Both the position numbers and the translations under genes were made by a program. Of a DNA stretch of 64,000 bases, positions 33,816-43,564 are shown piece by piece. Each line of letters starts with the position of its first letter. Positions within the stretch are counted from its first letter, which is position 1. The notes beneath the pieces were generated by a model. The model worked only from the letters and a program-made list of their open reading frames with translations, was not told where the DNA came from and did not search any database. The stretch is from Microbacterium kunmingense (GTDB taxonomy: Bacteria; Actinomycetota; Actinomycetes; Actinomycetales; Microbacteriaceae), in assembly GCF_023155745.1 (NCBI RefSeq), contig NZ_JAKNUS010000001.1, forward strand, positions 1 through 64,000, in the 5' to 3' direction.

Positions 33816-35198
33816 TCAGCGCGCGGGCGGGACCAGCTCGGCGGCGAGACCCACGTACCCGGCCGGGGTGAGGGCGAGCAGCCGCTCCTTCGCCTGGTCG
33901 CCGATGTCGAGGCCGCGGACGAACTCCGCCAGCTCCGGCGCGCCGACACGGCGCCCGCGGGTGAGGTCCTTCAGCAGCGCGTACGGGTCGGTGATCTGCG
34001 ACCGGCCCGCCGCGATCTCGGCGCGCACCACCGTCTGGATGGCCTCGGCGAGCACCTCCCAGTTCGCATCGAGGTCTGCCAGCAGCACGTCGCGGCGCAG
34101 CGAGATCTCGCCGAGCCCGCGCAGCAGGTTGTCGAGCGCGAGCAGGGAGTGCCCGAAAGCCACGCCGATGTTGCGCTGCGTGGTCGAGTCGGTGAGGTCG
34201 CGCTGCAGCCGCGAGGTCACGAGCGTCGAGGCGAGCGTGGCGAACAGTCCGCCCGAGATCTCCAGGTTCGCCTCGGCGTTCTCGAAGCGGATCGGGTTGA
34301 TCTTGTGCGGCATCGTCGACGACCCGGTCGCACCGGCGACGGGGATCTGCGCGAAGTATCCGAGGGAGATGTAGGTCCAGATGTCGGTGGCGAGGTTGTG
34401 CAGGATGCCGCCGGCGTGACGCGCCCGGTCGTACAGCTCGACCTGCCAGTCGTGCGACTCGATCTGGGTGGTGAGGGGGTTGAAATCGAGCCCGAGGCGC
34501 TCGATGAACTCCCGCGTGATCAGCGGCCAGTTCACCTGCGGGTCGGCCGCGAGGTGCGCCGACCAGGTGCCGGTCGCTCCCGAGAACTTCGCGAGATATT
34601 CCGACGCCTGGATGCCGCGGACCACCCGCTCCAGACGCCCGGCGAACACCGCCAGCTCCTTCCCCATGGTCGTGGGGGTCGCCGGCTGCCCGTGCGTGCG
34701 GGCGAGCATCGCGGCATCCCGATGCTCGTCCGCCAGGCGCCCGAGCGCGGCGATGACCTCGCGGAGCTTCGGCAGCCACACGTCGTGCACCGCGCGCTTG
34801 ACGGTGAGGGCGTAGGCGGTGGAGTTGATGTCCTCGCTCGTGCACGCGAAGTGGGTGAGCTCGGCGATACGGTCCAGTCCGAGCGCGGAGAGCCGATCGC
34901 GCACGAGGTACTCGACGGCCTTGACGTCGTGGCGGGTCACCGCCTCCTTCTCGGCGAGCCAGTCGATCTCGGCCTGCCCGAAGTCGAGGTAGAGCACGCG
35001 CAGACGGTCCTTGTCCTCGGGGGAGAGGGGCCGGGTACCGAAGAGGGAGGAGTCGGTGAGGGTGATCAGCCACTCGACCTCGACCTCGACGCGAGCGCGG
35101 TTCAGCCCCGCTTCGGAGAGGTAGTCGGCCAGCGGTGCGACCGCGGCCCGGTAGCGCCCGTCGAGCGGGCTGAGCGGCTGAGGGGGAAGAGAGGGCAC
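33816..35198 (-). CDS. purB: adenylosuccinate lyase
   Basis: A 460-residue enzyme of the fumarase/aspartase superfamily. It splits succinyl-AICAR and adenylosuccinate, releasing fumarate in purine synthesis. The signature loop GSSTMPHKINPIRFENAEAN is intact, His of THGQPATPTT is the general acid, and TSEDINSTAYA is the substrate loop. The N-terminus LSPLDGRY is typical of the long bacterial form. GTG start. The gene stands between DUF2071 and a tyrosine phosphatase gene on the same strand. Confidence 0.97.
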   Translation of the reverse strand: MPSLPPQPLSPLDGRYRAAVAPLADYLSEAGLNRARVEVEVEWLITLTDSSLFGTRPLSPEDKDRLRVLYLDFGQAEIDWLAEKEAVTRHDVKAVEYLVRDRLSALGLDRIAELTHFACTSEDINSTAYALTVKRAVHDVWLPKLREVIAALGRLADEHRDAAMLARTHGQPATPTTMGKELAVFAGRLERVVRGIQASEYLAKFSGATGTWSAHLAADPQVNWPLITREFIERLGLDFNPLTTQIESHDWQVELYDRARHAGGILHNLATDIWTYISLGYFAQIPVAGATGSSTMPHKINPIRFENAEANLEISGGLFATLASTLVTSRLQRDLTDSTTQRNIGVAFGHSLLALDNLLRGLGEISLRRDVLLADLDANWEVLAEAIQTVVRAEIAAGRSQITDPYALLKDLTRGRRVGAPELAEFVRGLDIGDQAKERLLALTPAGYVGLAAELVPPAR

Positions 35199-35234
35199 GA
35201 TGCTCCCGTGACGACGCGGCCCCGCGTCAGCACC

Positions 35235-35765
35235 TCACGAAGAGGTGGTCGCGGGACGGATGGCGGGTTCCAGCTGCCGGAAGAGCGCCCGGCTCGCGTT
35301 CTCGATCATACCGAGCACCTGGTCGAACATCGCGGGCCCGGCGTAGTAGGGGTCGGGCACGTCGAGCCCGTCCGCGCCGGCGTCGAACGAGCGCAGCAGC
35401 GCGATCTTGTCGGCGTCGCCGTCGGTGGGCGCCCAGCCCCGGAGGATCCGCTCGTGACTGCGGTCGAGCGCGACGATGAGGTCGGAGCGGTCGAACTCGG
35501 GCTGGGTGAATTGGCGCGCGCGGTGGCGCGACCCGTCGTAGCCGCGACGTTCGAGCGCGGCGAGCGTGCGTTCGTCGGCGCGTTCACCGACGTGCCAGTC
35601 GCCCGTGCCGGCGCTGGTGGAGATGACCCGCGGGGCGAGTCCCGCCTGCTCGGCCAGAGCCCGGAACACCACATCGGCCATGGGTGACCGGCAGATGTTC
35701 CCGGTGCACACGAACACCACGCGGAAGGGCGCTGCCGTCGAGGCGCTCGCGGTCATGGGTTCCAT
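35235..35765 (-). CDS. low-molecular-weight protein-tyrosine phosphatase
   Basis: A protein of about 176 residues. The phosphate loop CTGNICRS supplies Cys20 and Arg26 (C-x5-R), and the general acid is in the DPYY motif (VPDPYYAGPAMFDQVL). These enzymes remove phosphate from tyrosine residues, for example on exopolysaccharide kinases, or act as arsenate reductases; no kinase gene is nearby. An ATG nine bases downstream is an alternative start. It lies upstream of purB with a 36-base gap. Confidence 0.92.
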   Translation of the reverse strand: MEPMTASASTAAPFRVVFVCTGNICRSPMADVVFRALAEQAGLAPRVISTSAGTGDWHVGERADERTLAALERRGYDGSRHRARQFTQPEFDRSDLIVALDRSHERILRGWAPTDGDADKIALLRSFDAGADGLDVPDPYYAGPAMFDQVLGMIENASRALFRQLEPAIRPATTSS

Positions 35766-35893
35766 TCTGGGGGTGGAGGCGCGGCGTGCAAGAGGTGTCG
35801 ACGGTTCCTGCACAGGCCGGGCTTTCGCGGGATCCGCTCACAGATCGCCGTACCCGTCCCCGCGGGGGACGGCCCGACCCCGATCATCGTCCC

Positions 35894-36184
35894 ATGCTCT
35901 CCCCCACCGTCTGCTCTCCCGGCGCCGAGGCGAGCGCGGTCGCCCTGGCCGCCGTCGTCCGCGAGCTGCGTGCCCTCTCCCTCGCGCTCGGGGATGCGGC
36001 CCTCACCGCCCGATCGCTCGACCACGCGACGGGGTGGCGGGCCCGGGCGGCGGAGGCCTTCCACGACAAGGCGGCCCGGTGGGCGGGGGATGTGTCAGGG
36101 CTCACCTGTCAGTTGGAGACGGTCATCTTCGAGGCGCAGTGCGCCGGTGAGCGTGCCCTGCTGTGGGCGGAGGGATGCTGGTGA
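35894..36184 (+). CDS. WXG100-like small helical protein
   Basis: A 96-residue, almost entirely helical protein. Centre: GWRARAAEAFHDKAARW, close to the WXG-x2-A-x2-F pattern of ESAT-6/WXG100 proteins but with the glycine replaced. Length fits the family. It overlaps the next gene by GTGA, and that gene also starts with a helical segment of the same style. I infer a heterodimer-like pair; no ESX secretion genes are in the window. A cysteine occurs near each end. Confidence 0.55.
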   Translation: MLSPTVCSPGAEASAVALAAVVRELRALSLALGDAALTARSLDHATGWRARAAEAFHDKAARWAGDVSGLTCQLETVIFEAQCAGERALLWAEGCW

Positions 36185-37560
36185 GCGACGGCCTGGAGAT
36201 CCGCGGCGGGGGCGCCGTCTCGGTCGACACCGCGACGCTCCGCGAGGCGGCGGGGCGCTTCGATCGCCTGATCGACGATCTCGACGTGCTGCAGCGGCGC
36301 TTCGGTGCCGCGCGCGCCGAGCTCGCCGACGAGCGTCGGTTCGGGTGGGCTGCCGCGGGGGCCGCGACGGTCTTCGCGCGCGACCTCGACGGCGCGATCG
36401 TCCAGGCGGCGCAGATCGCCGGCGACCTCCGTCACGCGGCGGCGGTCTACGAGCTGGTCGAGCTCGACGCCGAGCACACCGCCCTGTCTGCGCGCGGCGA
36501 CGGTGCGGGCCTGGCCGCCCTCGAACTCCGCCGGGCGGAGCTGCTCCGACTGTTCCCCGGTGCCGACGGCGAGGCGCTCGTGGCCCGGTTCGACCGGGCG
36601 GTGATGTGGCCGAGTTACCTGGTGCGCCAGGCGACCGAGACCGGCACCGACCTCGGCGGGATCATCAGCGAGCTGGGCGCCGTCGTCGGCGGTGTCGCAC
36701 TGGGCGGCGCGACGCTCGGCACCGCCGCGGTGTTCGGCGTCGGCGGGTGGGGACGTCTCTCGCGCGATGCGCGCCTGGATGGCGAGCCTGCGGCGGTGGC
36801 GCTGCGGTCGACCGCTGCGCCGTTGCGGACGAACACGGCGCCCGCCGATCTGGCCGCTGCGGCCTCCCGGATGCCGGGGGCGGGGGAAGCGCGGGTGCGT
36901 GTGGAGAAGTACACGATGCCCGACGGCACCGAGCAGTTCGCGGTGTACATCGCCGGGACGCAGTCGCTCGGCGTCGGGGGTGAGGACCCCTGGGATTCGC
37001 AGTCCAACGCCGAGCTGTACACCGGCAACCGCTCGGCGTCGTACGAGGCCACCCTCGCCGCCCTCGAGGCCGCCGGGGCGAAGCCCGGCGACACCGTCCA
37101 CGCCTTCGGCCATTCGCAGGGGGCGATGATCGCAGCCCACCTGGCGCTGGAGGGGCCGTACGACATGGCCACCGTGGTGTCGTTCGGCTCACCCGTCGAG
37201 GCCGATGTGGGGGCGGAGACGCTGGCCGTCGCCATCCGGCATTCCGACGATCCGGTCGCCATGCTGGCAGGGGGCGGCCACGAGACCGCGGTCGGCGCTC
37301 CCGGCAGCTTCACCGCCGAGCGCGAGGCGCACACCGACACGGGGCTGGTGGATGCCACGGCGCCCGCGCACTCGATGCGCAGCTACGCCGAGAGCGCGGC
37401 CCTCGTCGACGCCTCCGGCGACCCCCGGGTCGGGGCGGTGCACCGGGTGTTCGCGGGTCTCGGAGAGGCGCAGTCGGTCACCGTCACCGAATACGCGGCG
37501 ACGCGTCCGCCTCCGCCCGTGGCGGCGCCTAGTCCTCGCGACGACGCGGGCGCAGGATGA
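36181..37560 (+). CDS. alpha/beta hydrolase with N-terminal WXG100-like helical domain
   Basis: A 459-residue protein. Residues 1-105 are helical and WXG100/LXG-like, with a glycine/alanine-rich hydrophobic stretch at about 155-190. The C-terminal hydrolase has GHSQG (Ser312), an Asp in IRHSDDPVAML and His in APAHSMRSYAE, forming a plausible catalytic triad. It contains the DGTEQFAVYIAGT beta-core. GTG start with GGAGG upstream, coupled to the small WXG100-like gene. It may be an exported lipase or esterase; the 3' end overlaps the converging gene by 32 bases. Confidence 0.68.
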   Translation: MSDGLEIRGGGAVSVDTATLREAAGRFDRLIDDLDVLQRRFGAARAELADERRFGWAAAGAATVFARDLDGAIVQAAQIAGDLRHAAAVYELVELDAEHTALSARGDGAGLAALELRRAELLRLFPGADGEALVARFDRAVMWPSYLVRQATETGTDLGGIISELGAVVGGVALGGATLGTAAVFGVGGWGRLSRDARLDGEPAAVALRSTAAPLRTNTAPADLAAAASRMPGAGEARVRVEKYTMPDGTEQFAVYIAGTQSLGVGGEDPWDSQSNAELYTGNRSASYEATLAALEAAGAKPGDTVHAFGHSQGAMIAAHLALEGPYDMATVVSFGSPVEADVGAETLAVAIRHSDDPVAMLAGGGHETAVGAPGSFTAEREAHTDTGLVDATAPAHSMRSYAESAALVDASGDPRVGAVHRVFAGLGEAQSVTVTEYAATRPPPPVAAPSPRDDAGAG

Positions 37561-37927
37561 TCCCGGCGATCCAGTTGATCACCGTGATGATGAGCGCGGC
37601 GAGGATGCCACCCCACCAGAACTCCTCGACGCGCAGGCCGAAGCTCCACCACTGCGTGAACCACGCCGTCAGCCACAGCAGGAACCCGTTGATCAGGAGG
37701 CCGATGAGACCGAGGGTGAGGATGTACAGGGGGAAGGCGAGCACCTTGATCACGGTGCCGATGACGGTGTTGACGATCGCGAAGATCGCCGCCACGAGCA
37801 GCAGCGTGAGGACCAGCTGCAGCGTCTCTCCCGGCGCGAAGGGGATGACGAACACCTGGAGTGCGGGAATGAGGGTGACGACCCAGATCGCGAACGCGTT
37901 CACGACCACGCGGATGAGGAAGCCCAT
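37529..37927 (-). CDS. phage holin family 4 / PF04020-type membrane protein
   Basis: A 132-residue protein with four hydrophobic helices (about 5-28, 36-58, 62-92, 104-126) and the family pattern NTVIGTVIKVLAFPLYILTLG followed by LLINGFLLWLTAW. Despite the family name it is a common chromosomal membrane protein of unknown role and not evidence of a prophage. No phage genes are nearby. Confidence 0.85.
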   Translation of the reverse strand: MGFLIRVVVNAFAIWVVTLIPALQVFVIPFAPGETLQLVLTLLLVAAIFAIVNTVIGTVIKVLAFPLYILTLGLIGLLINGFLLWLTAWFTQWWSFGLRVEEFWWGGILAALIITVINWIAGIILRPRRRED

Positions 37928-37998
37928 GCCGCGAGTGTGCCACGACCCCCCGGCGCCCGCGAGACCTTGACGCGCGTGCCGCGGCCTGTCCGGGTCGT

Positions 37999-38376
37999 TC
38001 AGTCGCGCGCCCGGGGAACCCGGTGCCGTGCGAGGCGACGCGTCGATTCGGCGAGATCGATCCGACCCTCGGCGACGCCGACGACGAGGTCGAACGCCTC
38101 GTCTTCGGAGAAGGTGTGGCGGAACCCGTTCAGCCACCAGAAGACGACCAGCAGCGTCCACCCGGTGCGTCTGTTCCCGTCGGCGAGCGCGTGATTGCGC
38201 AGCAGCGACTCCAGGAGCGCCGCGCCCTTGGCATCCAGGTCGCGGTAGGCCTCCTCCTCGAACATCGCGGCGGCCGGGCGGGCCAGAGCGGATGCCAGCA
38301 GTCCCGCGTCCCGAACGTAGAAGCCGAAGGCCTCGACGACCTGTCGGGCGTCATCGAGGCGGAGATACACCGTCAC
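37999..38376 (-). CDS. Doc-type Fic-fold toxin (death-on-curing)
   Basis: A 125-residue Fic/Doc protein. Doc phosphorylates elongation factor Tu in the type II system Phd-Doc. The catalytic loop is HALADGNRRTGW, matching HxFx(D/E)GNxRxx with leucine in place of phenylalanine. The GTG start overlaps the stop of the antitoxin gene (GTGA), the normal order for this class. A RHH antitoxin replaces the usual Phd. Confidence 0.87.
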   Translation of the reverse strand: MTVYLRLDDARQVVEAFGFYVRDAGLLASALARPAAAMFEEEAYRDLDAKGAALLESLLRNHALADGNRRTGWTLLVVFWWLNGFRHTFSEDEAFDLVVGVAEGRIDLAESTRRLARHRVPRARD

Positions 38377-38579
38377 GCGTCGGCGAGACGGTCCAGGAGG
38401 TTCGCGTCATGGGTCCGCACGAAGTCGACGGCTGCCTGCACCTGCGCGGAACGGGCCCTCCGCTCCACCAGGGCCTCGGCCGCTTGAAGGATGAGCGCAT
38501 GCTTCGACACGTGCTCGTCGCGCGCGATCTCCTCGAGGCGGCGGTCGAGGTCCTCCGGAAGGCGAACGGTCATGGCCAT
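38373..38579 (-). CDS. ribbon-helix-helix antitoxin
   Basis: A 68-residue CopG/RHH protein ([20 protein letters not shown] is its DNA-binding strand and first helix), with a C-terminal tail for toxin binding. It should neutralise the Doc toxin and repress the pair. The operator-like palindrome TACCA-N3-TGGTA overlaps its start codon. Two ATG codons, two apart, can serve as start. Confidence 0.85.
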   Translation of the reverse strand: MAMTVRLPEDLDRRLEEIARDEHVSKHALILQAAEALVERRARSAQVQAAVDFVRTHDANLLDRLADA

Positions 38580-38591
38580 ACCAGAATGGTA
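38579..38591. promoter_or_regulatory. probable antitoxin operator
   Basis: TACCAGAATGGTA is a perfect palindrome with a three-base centre, placed at the antitoxin start codon. RHH antitoxins commonly bind such short palindromes to repress their own operon. Divergence with the aminotransferase gene 40 bases away may also expose that gene to control. Confidence 0.55.
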
Positions 38592-38632
38592 CTCCCGTGG
38601 CCCCGTCGTCATCCCGCCGTAGACTCGGTGCC

Positions 38633-39760
38633 GTGAGCGACGCTGCAGACATCCCGGTTCGCGTGCGCCCCGGCATCGCCTCCCTGCCGCCGTACAAGCA
38701 GGGCACGCAGGCGGGGCCCGACGCCTTCAAGCTCTCGAGCAACGAGAACCCGTTCGATCCGCTGCCGGGGGTGCTCGAGGCCGTCCGGTCCGCCAGCGCT
38801 TTCAATCGATACCCGGATGCCACGGCCACGCGTCTGCGCGAGCGTCTCGCCGCCCGGTTCGGCGTCACCGTCGACGAGGTGCACGTCGGGGCGGGGAGCG
38901 TGTCGATCCTCGCCCAGCTCGTGTTGGCCACCTCGGGGCCCGGCGATGAGGTCGTCTACGCGTGGCGCTCATTCGAGGCCTACCCGTGGCTGGCCGTGCT
39001 CGCCGGCGCCACCCCGGTGCAGGTGCCGCTCACCGCCGACGCACGTCACGACCTCGATGCCATGGCCGACGCGATCACCGAGCGCACCCGGGCGATCCTC
39101 GTCTGCAGCCCCAACAATCCCACGGGGCCTGTGGTCGGTCAGGACGAGTTCGACGCCTTCATCCGGCGCGTGCCCTCCGACATCCTCGTGATCCTCGACG
39201 AGGCCTACGCCGAGTTCGTCACCGCGCCGGGCGCCGTCGACGGGCTCACCGTGCTCGGCAACCGCACGCGTGGCGGCGCCGAGCTCCCGAACGTCGTGGT
39301 GCTCCGCACCTTCTCGAAGGCCTTCGGGCTCGCCGCCCTCCGGGTCGGGTACGCCATCGGGCACCCGCGCATCCTCGACGCCGCCCGCACCACGGCGATC
39401 CCGCTGTCTGTCACCGCGCACGCCGAGGCCGCGGCCCTCGCGAGCCTCGACGCCGAGGAGGAGCTCCTCGAGCGCGTCCGTCACATCGCGGCCCGGCGCG
39501 ACCGGCTCGCCGAGGCCCTCCGGGAGGCCGGCTGGGCCGTCCCCCAGGCGCAAGGGAACTTCGTCTGGCTCCCCGCGCACGAGAACACCCTCGCGATCGC
39601 CGAGACCTTCACCGCCGCCGGTCTCATCGTGCGCCCGTTCGCCGGTGACGGCATCCGCATCTCGGTCGGCGAGGAGGAGTCTGTCGACGAAGTCCTACGA
39701 ATCGCCGCGTCCGTTGTGGAAGACCTCCCAGAAGCCCACCCGGGCCGGCGGCTAGCGTAG
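38633..39760 (+). CDS. hisC: histidinol-phosphate/aromatic aminotransferase
   Basis: A 375-residue fold-type I PLP enzyme. The cofactor lysine is in [19 protein letters not shown], with [23 protein letters not shown] and DEAYAEFV as further family marks. It converts histidinol phosphate in histidine synthesis, or may act on aromatic amino acids (pat); no other his genes lie here. The GTG at 38633 begins the usual N-terminus; one 36 bases earlier is less likely. It precedes the 2-oxo acid dehydrogenase operon by four bases. Confidence 0.85.
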   Translation: MSDAADIPVRVRPGIASLPPYKQGTQAGPDAFKLSSNENPFDPLPGVLEAVRSASAFNRYPDATATRLRERLAARFGVTVDEVHVGAGSVSILAQLVLATSGPGDEVVYAWRSFEAYPWLAVLAGATPVQVPLTADARHDLDAMADAITERTRAILVCSPNNPTGPVVGQDEFDAFIRRVPSDILVILDEAYAEFVTAPGAVDGLTVLGNRTRGGAELPNVVVLRTFSKAFGLAALRVGYAIGHPRILDAARTTAIPLSVTAHAEAAALASLDAEEELLERVRHIAARRDRLAEALREAGWAVPQAQGNFVWLPAHENTLAIAETFTAAGLIVRPFAGDGIRISVGEEESVDEVLRIAASVVEDLPEAHPGRRLA

Positions 39761-39764
39761 AACG

Positions 39765-40940
39765 GTGACTCTGCACGCAGGCCCCGCCTCGTCTGAACCC
39801 GCCGCTTCGGGGAGCTCCGGCCCCGACGCCCGATTCGTCCGCCTCCTCGACGCCGACGGCTCCCTGTCACCGACGCCCGCGGCCGAGCCCTACCTCGCCG
39901 TCATCGAGGCGTTGAGCGACGCCGAGCTCGAGGGTCTCTACCGCGACATGGCCGAGATCCGCGCGTTCGACGTGCAGGCGACGAACCTGCAGCGCCAGGG
40001 TCAGCTCGCGCTCTGGCCGCCGAGCTTCGGCCAGGAGGCCGCGCAGGTCGGGTCGGCCCGCGCCGCGCGCGCTCAGGACCACGTCTTCCCGTCCTACCGC
40101 GAGCACGTGGTCGCCCGCATCCGCGGCGTCGACCCGGTCGACATCATCCGCCTGATGCGCGGACTCACCCACGGCGGCTGGGACCCCACCGATCCCCGCA
40201 ACGGAAACACCCACATCTACACCCTCGTGCTCGGGGCGCAGACCCTGCACGCCACCGGGCTCGCCATGGGCCTGGTGTTCGACGGTCGCAGCGGCACCGG
40301 CGACGTCGAGCGCGACGAGGCGGTCATCGTCTATTACGGCGACGGCGCCTCCAGCCAGGGCGATGTGCACGAGGCGATGGTGTTCGCCGCGAGCTATCAG
40401 ACCCCCGAGGTGTTCTTCCTGCAGAACAACCAGTGGGCGATCTCGGTGCCGGTCGCGACGCAGTCGCGCTCGCCCCTGTACCGCCGCGGCGACGGGTACG
40501 GCATCCCCGCCGTCCCGATCGACGGCAACGACGTGCTCGCCAGCTACGCCGTGACCCGTGTCGCGCTCGACGAGGCGCGCACCGGGCACGGACCGCGGGC
40601 GATCGAGGCGATCACCTACCGGATGGGCGCCCACACCACCAGCGACGACCCGACGAAGTACCGCACCTCCGACGAGGAGCAGTCGTGGGCGCGCCGCGAT
40701 CCGATCGCCCGGATGGCGACCTACCTGCGTTCGCGCGGCGCCTCCGATGCGTTCTTCGCCGACGTCGAGGCCTCGGCCACAGCCCTCGCCGACGACACCC
40801 GCGTGCGCACCAACGCCCTCGGCGGCATCGCGACAGACCTCATGTTCGACCACGTGTACTCCGAGCCGCACCCGCTGGTCGAGGAGCAGAAGCGCTGGCT
40901 CGCCGACTACGAGGCGTCGTTCGAGGAGGGGACGTCATGA
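39765..40940 (+). CDS. 2-oxo acid dehydrogenase E1 alpha subunit
   Basis: A 391-residue thiamine-diphosphate subunit of a pyruvate or branched-chain 2-oxo acid dehydrogenase. The ThDP motif is GDGASSQGDVHEAMVFAASY ending in NN of LQNNQWAIS. ARPFPSYREHV-type substrate segment is present as HVFPSYREHVVAR, and the phosphorylation-loop region YRMGAHTTSDDPTKYR. Decarboxylates the acid and passes the acyl group to E2. GTG start; overlaps E1 beta by ATGA. The choice between pyruvate and branched-chain substrate is open. Confidence 0.9.
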   Translation: MTLHAGPASSEPAASGSSGPDARFVRLLDADGSLSPTPAAEPYLAVIEALSDAELEGLYRDMAEIRAFDVQATNLQRQGQLALWPPSFGQEAAQVGSARAARAQDHVFPSYREHVVARIRGVDPVDIIRLMRGLTHGGWDPTDPRNGNTHIYTLVLGAQTLHATGLAMGLVFDGRSGTGDVERDEAVIVYYGDGASSQGDVHEAMVFAASYQTPEVFFLQNNQWAISVPVATQSRSPLYRRGDGYGIPAVPIDGNDVLASYAVTRVALDEARTGHGPRAIEAITYRMGAHTTSDDPTKYRTSDEEQSWARRDPIARMATYLRSRGASDAFFADVEASATALADDTRVRTNALGGIATDLMFDHVYSEPHPLVEEQKRWLADYEASFEEGTS

Positions 40941-41977
40941 CCACCGCTGCGCAGACCTCCACGCCGGCGCCCGAGCCGGCCGGTGACGCCGACGCCGGCG
41001 TCATCCGCTCCCTTCCCCTCTCGAAGGCCCTCAATCTCGGCCTTCGTACCGCGCTCGCCGGAAGCGACCGCGTCCTGCTCATGGGGGAGGACATCGGTCG
41101 TCTCGGCGGCGTCTTCCGGGTGACCGAGGGGCTGCAGGCCGAGTTCGGCGACCGCCGGGTCATCGACACGCCGCTGGCGGAGTCGGGCATCGTCGGCACC
41201 GCGATCGGGCTCGCGATGGCGGGTTTCCGCCCGGTGCTCGAGATCCAGTTCGACGGATTCGTCTTCCCCGCCTTCGACCAGATCACCTCGCAGCTGGCCA
41301 AGATCACCAACCGCCACGAGGGCGCGGTGCGGATGCCCATCGTCATCCGCATCCCCTACGGCGGCCACATAGGCGCGGTCGAGCATCACCAGGAGAGCCC
41401 CGAGGCCTACTTCACCCACACCCCGGGCCTGCGGGTGGTGAGCCCGTCCACGCCGAACGACGCCTACTGGATGATGCAGGAGGCGATCGCGTCGGACGAC
41501 CCGGTGATCTTCCTCGAGCCGAAGAGCCGGTACTGGCAGAAGGGCGAGGTCGACACCCGTGCACCGGCGCTGCCGTTGCACGCCTCGCGACTCGTCCGCC
41601 GGGGAACCGATGTCACGCTCGTCGGGCACGGCGCGATGGTCCACACCCTGCTGCAGGCCGCCGCGCTCGCCGAGTCGGAGGGCACGAGCTGCGAGGTCAT
41701 CGACCTGCGCTCGCTGTCGCCCGTCGACTACGGACCGGTGCTCGACTCGGTGCGCCGCACCGGCCGGATGGTCTACGCACAGGAGGCGCCCGGCTTCACC
41801 TCGCTCGGGAGCGAAGTGGCCGCCACCGTCATGGAGAAGGCCTTCTTCGCGCTGGAGTCGCCGGTCCTCCGGGTGTCGGGCTTCGACACGCCCTTCCCGC
41901 CGGCCAAGCTCGAGGGCACCTACCTCCCCGACGCCGACCGCATCCTCGAGGCCGTCGACCGCGCCCTCGCCTACTGA
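40937..41977 (+). CDS. 2-oxo acid dehydrogenase E1 beta subunit
   Basis: A 346-residue partner of E1 alpha. It has the transketolase-pyrimidine domain ([35 protein letters not shown]) and the C-terminal transketolase domain ([25 protein letters not shown]). It completes the ThDP site in an alpha2beta2 tetramer. Start and E1 alpha stop share ATGA. Confidence 0.93.
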   Translation: MTTAAQTSTPAPEPAGDADAGVIRSLPLSKALNLGLRTALAGSDRVLLMGEDIGRLGGVFRVTEGLQAEFGDRRVIDTPLAESGIVGTAIGLAMAGFRPVLEIQFDGFVFPAFDQITSQLAKITNRHEGAVRMPIVIRIPYGGHIGAVEHHQESPEAYFTHTPGLRVVSPSTPNDAYWMMQEAIASDDPVIFLEPKSRYWQKGEVDTRAPALPLHASRLVRRGTDVTLVGHGAMVHTLLQAAALAESEGTSCEVIDLRSLSPVDYGPVLDSVRRTGRMVYAQEAPGFTSLGSEVAATVMEKAFFALESPVLRVSGFDTPFPPAKLEGTYLPDADRILEAVDRALAY

Positions 41978-41985
41978 GGAGTCCC

Positions 41986-43371
41986 ATGAGCACGCAGACC
42001 TTCCTCCTCCCCGACGTCGGGGAGGGCCTGACCGAGGCCGAGATCGTGACGTGGCGCGTCGCGCCGGGTGACGCGGTGGCCGTCAACGATGTGATCGTCG
42101 AGATCGAGACGGCCAAGTCGCTCGTCGAGCTGCCCTCGCCGTTCGCGGGGCGGGTGGGCGAGCTCCTCGCCGTCGAGGGGGCGACGGTGAATGTCGGCGC
42201 GCCGATCATCACGATCGAACCCGCGGATGCCGCAGCTCCCGCCGCCACGCCCGTCACCGTCGGGCAGAGCGAGCACGGAGCCCCCCGCGAGCCGGAGGAG
42301 TCGGGCTCGGTCCTGGTCGGATACGGCTCGGCGGGCGCCGTGCAGTCGCGACGGCGGAAGCCCGCGGCGCGGCCGGTCACCCAGTCGGTGGGTGTCGTCG
42401 CCAAGCCCCCGATCCGCAAGCTCGCCCGCGACCTCGGTGTCGACCTCGCCGCGGTGACCCCGAGCGGGGCCGCAGGCGAGGTCACGCGCGACGACGTCAT
42501 GCGTCACGCCTCGCAGGCGAGTGTCTTCCGCAACATCCAGACCCCGGAGTGGGGGGATGTCCGCGAGGAGACCATCCCGGTCGGCGCCGCGGGTTCGCGC
42601 GCTTCCGAGCCGGCCGCGCCGGCGGCATCCGGATCTTCCGCGCCCGCCCCCGATCAGGCGGCGGACGACGGACGCGAGGAGTCCATCCCGGTCCGCGGCG
42701 TCCGCAAGGCCGTGGCCAACAGCATGGTGCGCACCGCCTACTCGGCCCCGCACGTGTCGGTGTGGACCGACGTCGATGCGACCCGGACGATGGAGCTCGT
42801 CAAGCGGCTGAAGGCCTCGCCCGACTTCGCCGACATCAAGGTCTCGCCGCTGCTGATCATGGCCCGCGCGGTGATCTGGGCCGTGCGGCGGACGCCGATG
42901 GTCAACGCCTCGTGGATCGACGGCGAGGACGGCGCCCAGATCCGGCTGCATCACTACGTCAACCTCGGCATCGCCGCGGCGACCCCGCGGGGCCTTCTCG
43001 TGCCGAACATCAAGGATGCCCAGGACCTGTCGATGCGCGACCTCGCGCGGGCGCTCGAGCGGCTGACGCTCACGGCGCGGGACGGCAAGACCACCCCCGC
43101 GGATCAGCAGGGCGGCACGATCACGATCACCAACATCGGGGTGTTCGGGATGGATGCCGGCACCCCGATCATCAACGGCGGCGAGGCCGGCATCGTGGCG
43201 CTCGGGACGATCCGGCAAAAGCCGTGGGTGGTCGACGGCGAGGTGCGGCCCCGCTGGGTGACCACGGTCGCCGGGTCGTTCGATCACCGTGTGATCGACG
43301 GCGACGGGATGTCGCGGTTCATCGCCGATGTCGCCTCGATCCTCGAGGAGCCGGCGCTGCTGCTGGACTGA
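41986..43371 (+). CDS. dihydrolipoamide acyltransferase (E2) of the 2-oxo acid dehydrogenase
   Basis: A 461-residue E2 with one N-terminal lipoyl domain carrying Lys44 ([12 protein letters not shown]), a peripheral subunit-binding domain ([20 protein letters not shown]) and a C-terminal catalytic domain with [16 protein letters not shown]. The linkers are Ala/Pro/Glu-rich. E3, the lipoamide dehydrogenase, is not in this operon and must be supplied elsewhere. Eight bases after E1 beta. Confidence 0.94.
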   Translation: MSTQTFLLPDVGEGLTEAEIVTWRVAPGDAVAVNDVIVEIETAKSLVELPSPFAGRVGELLAVEGATVNVGAPIITIEPADAAAPAATPVTVGQSEHGAPREPEESGSVLVGYGSAGAVQSRRRKPAARPVTQSVGVVAKPPIRKLARDLGVDLAAVTPSGAAGEVTRDDVMRHASQASVFRNIQTPEWGDVREETIPVGAAGSRASEPAAPAASGSSAPAPDQAADDGREESIPVRGVRKAVANSMVRTAYSAPHVSVWTDVDATRTMELVKRLKASPDFADIKVSPLLIMARAVIWAVRRTPMVNASWIDGEDGAQIRLHHYVNLGIAAATPRGLLVPNIKDAQDLSMRDLARALERLTLTARDGKTTPADQQGGTITITNIGVFGMDAGTPIINGGEAGIVALGTIRQKPWVVDGEVRPRWVTTVAGSFDHRVIDGDGMSRFIADVASILEEPALLLD

Positions 43372-43564
43372 GGGCGCGGCGCGGGTCGGCGCCCGCGCCC
43401 GGCCGCGCCTCGTCGCGCCGCGTCGCGCCGCGTCGCTCCGCGCTTCCGCGCTCACGAGGAGATTCGCCGTCCTGAGGACGCAAACCCCGGTCGGCGTCCG
43501 CGCGTAGCGCGAAAATCCGCGCGAGCGCGGTCGAGCCCCCGCAGGCGAGGGGGGGGAAACCCCC
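43372..43564. repeat. GC-rich repeat block between E2 and an oxidase relic
   Basis: No gene. Three tandem 10-bp units (CGTCGCGCCG, twice exact and once with a change) lie at 43411-43440. A palindrome CGTCCTGAGGACG lies at 43468-43480, a CCGCGC-GA-GCGCGG palindrome follows near 43518, and a run of eight G pairs with six C around AAA at 43549-43565. It looks like fused palindromic elements rather than a promoter region. Confidence 0.55.

Noticed and set aside
37529..37927. Holin-family gene as a sign of a prophage
   Set aside because: PF04020-type proteins are ordinary chromosomal genes in actinobacteria; no integrase, capsid or lysin gene is present.
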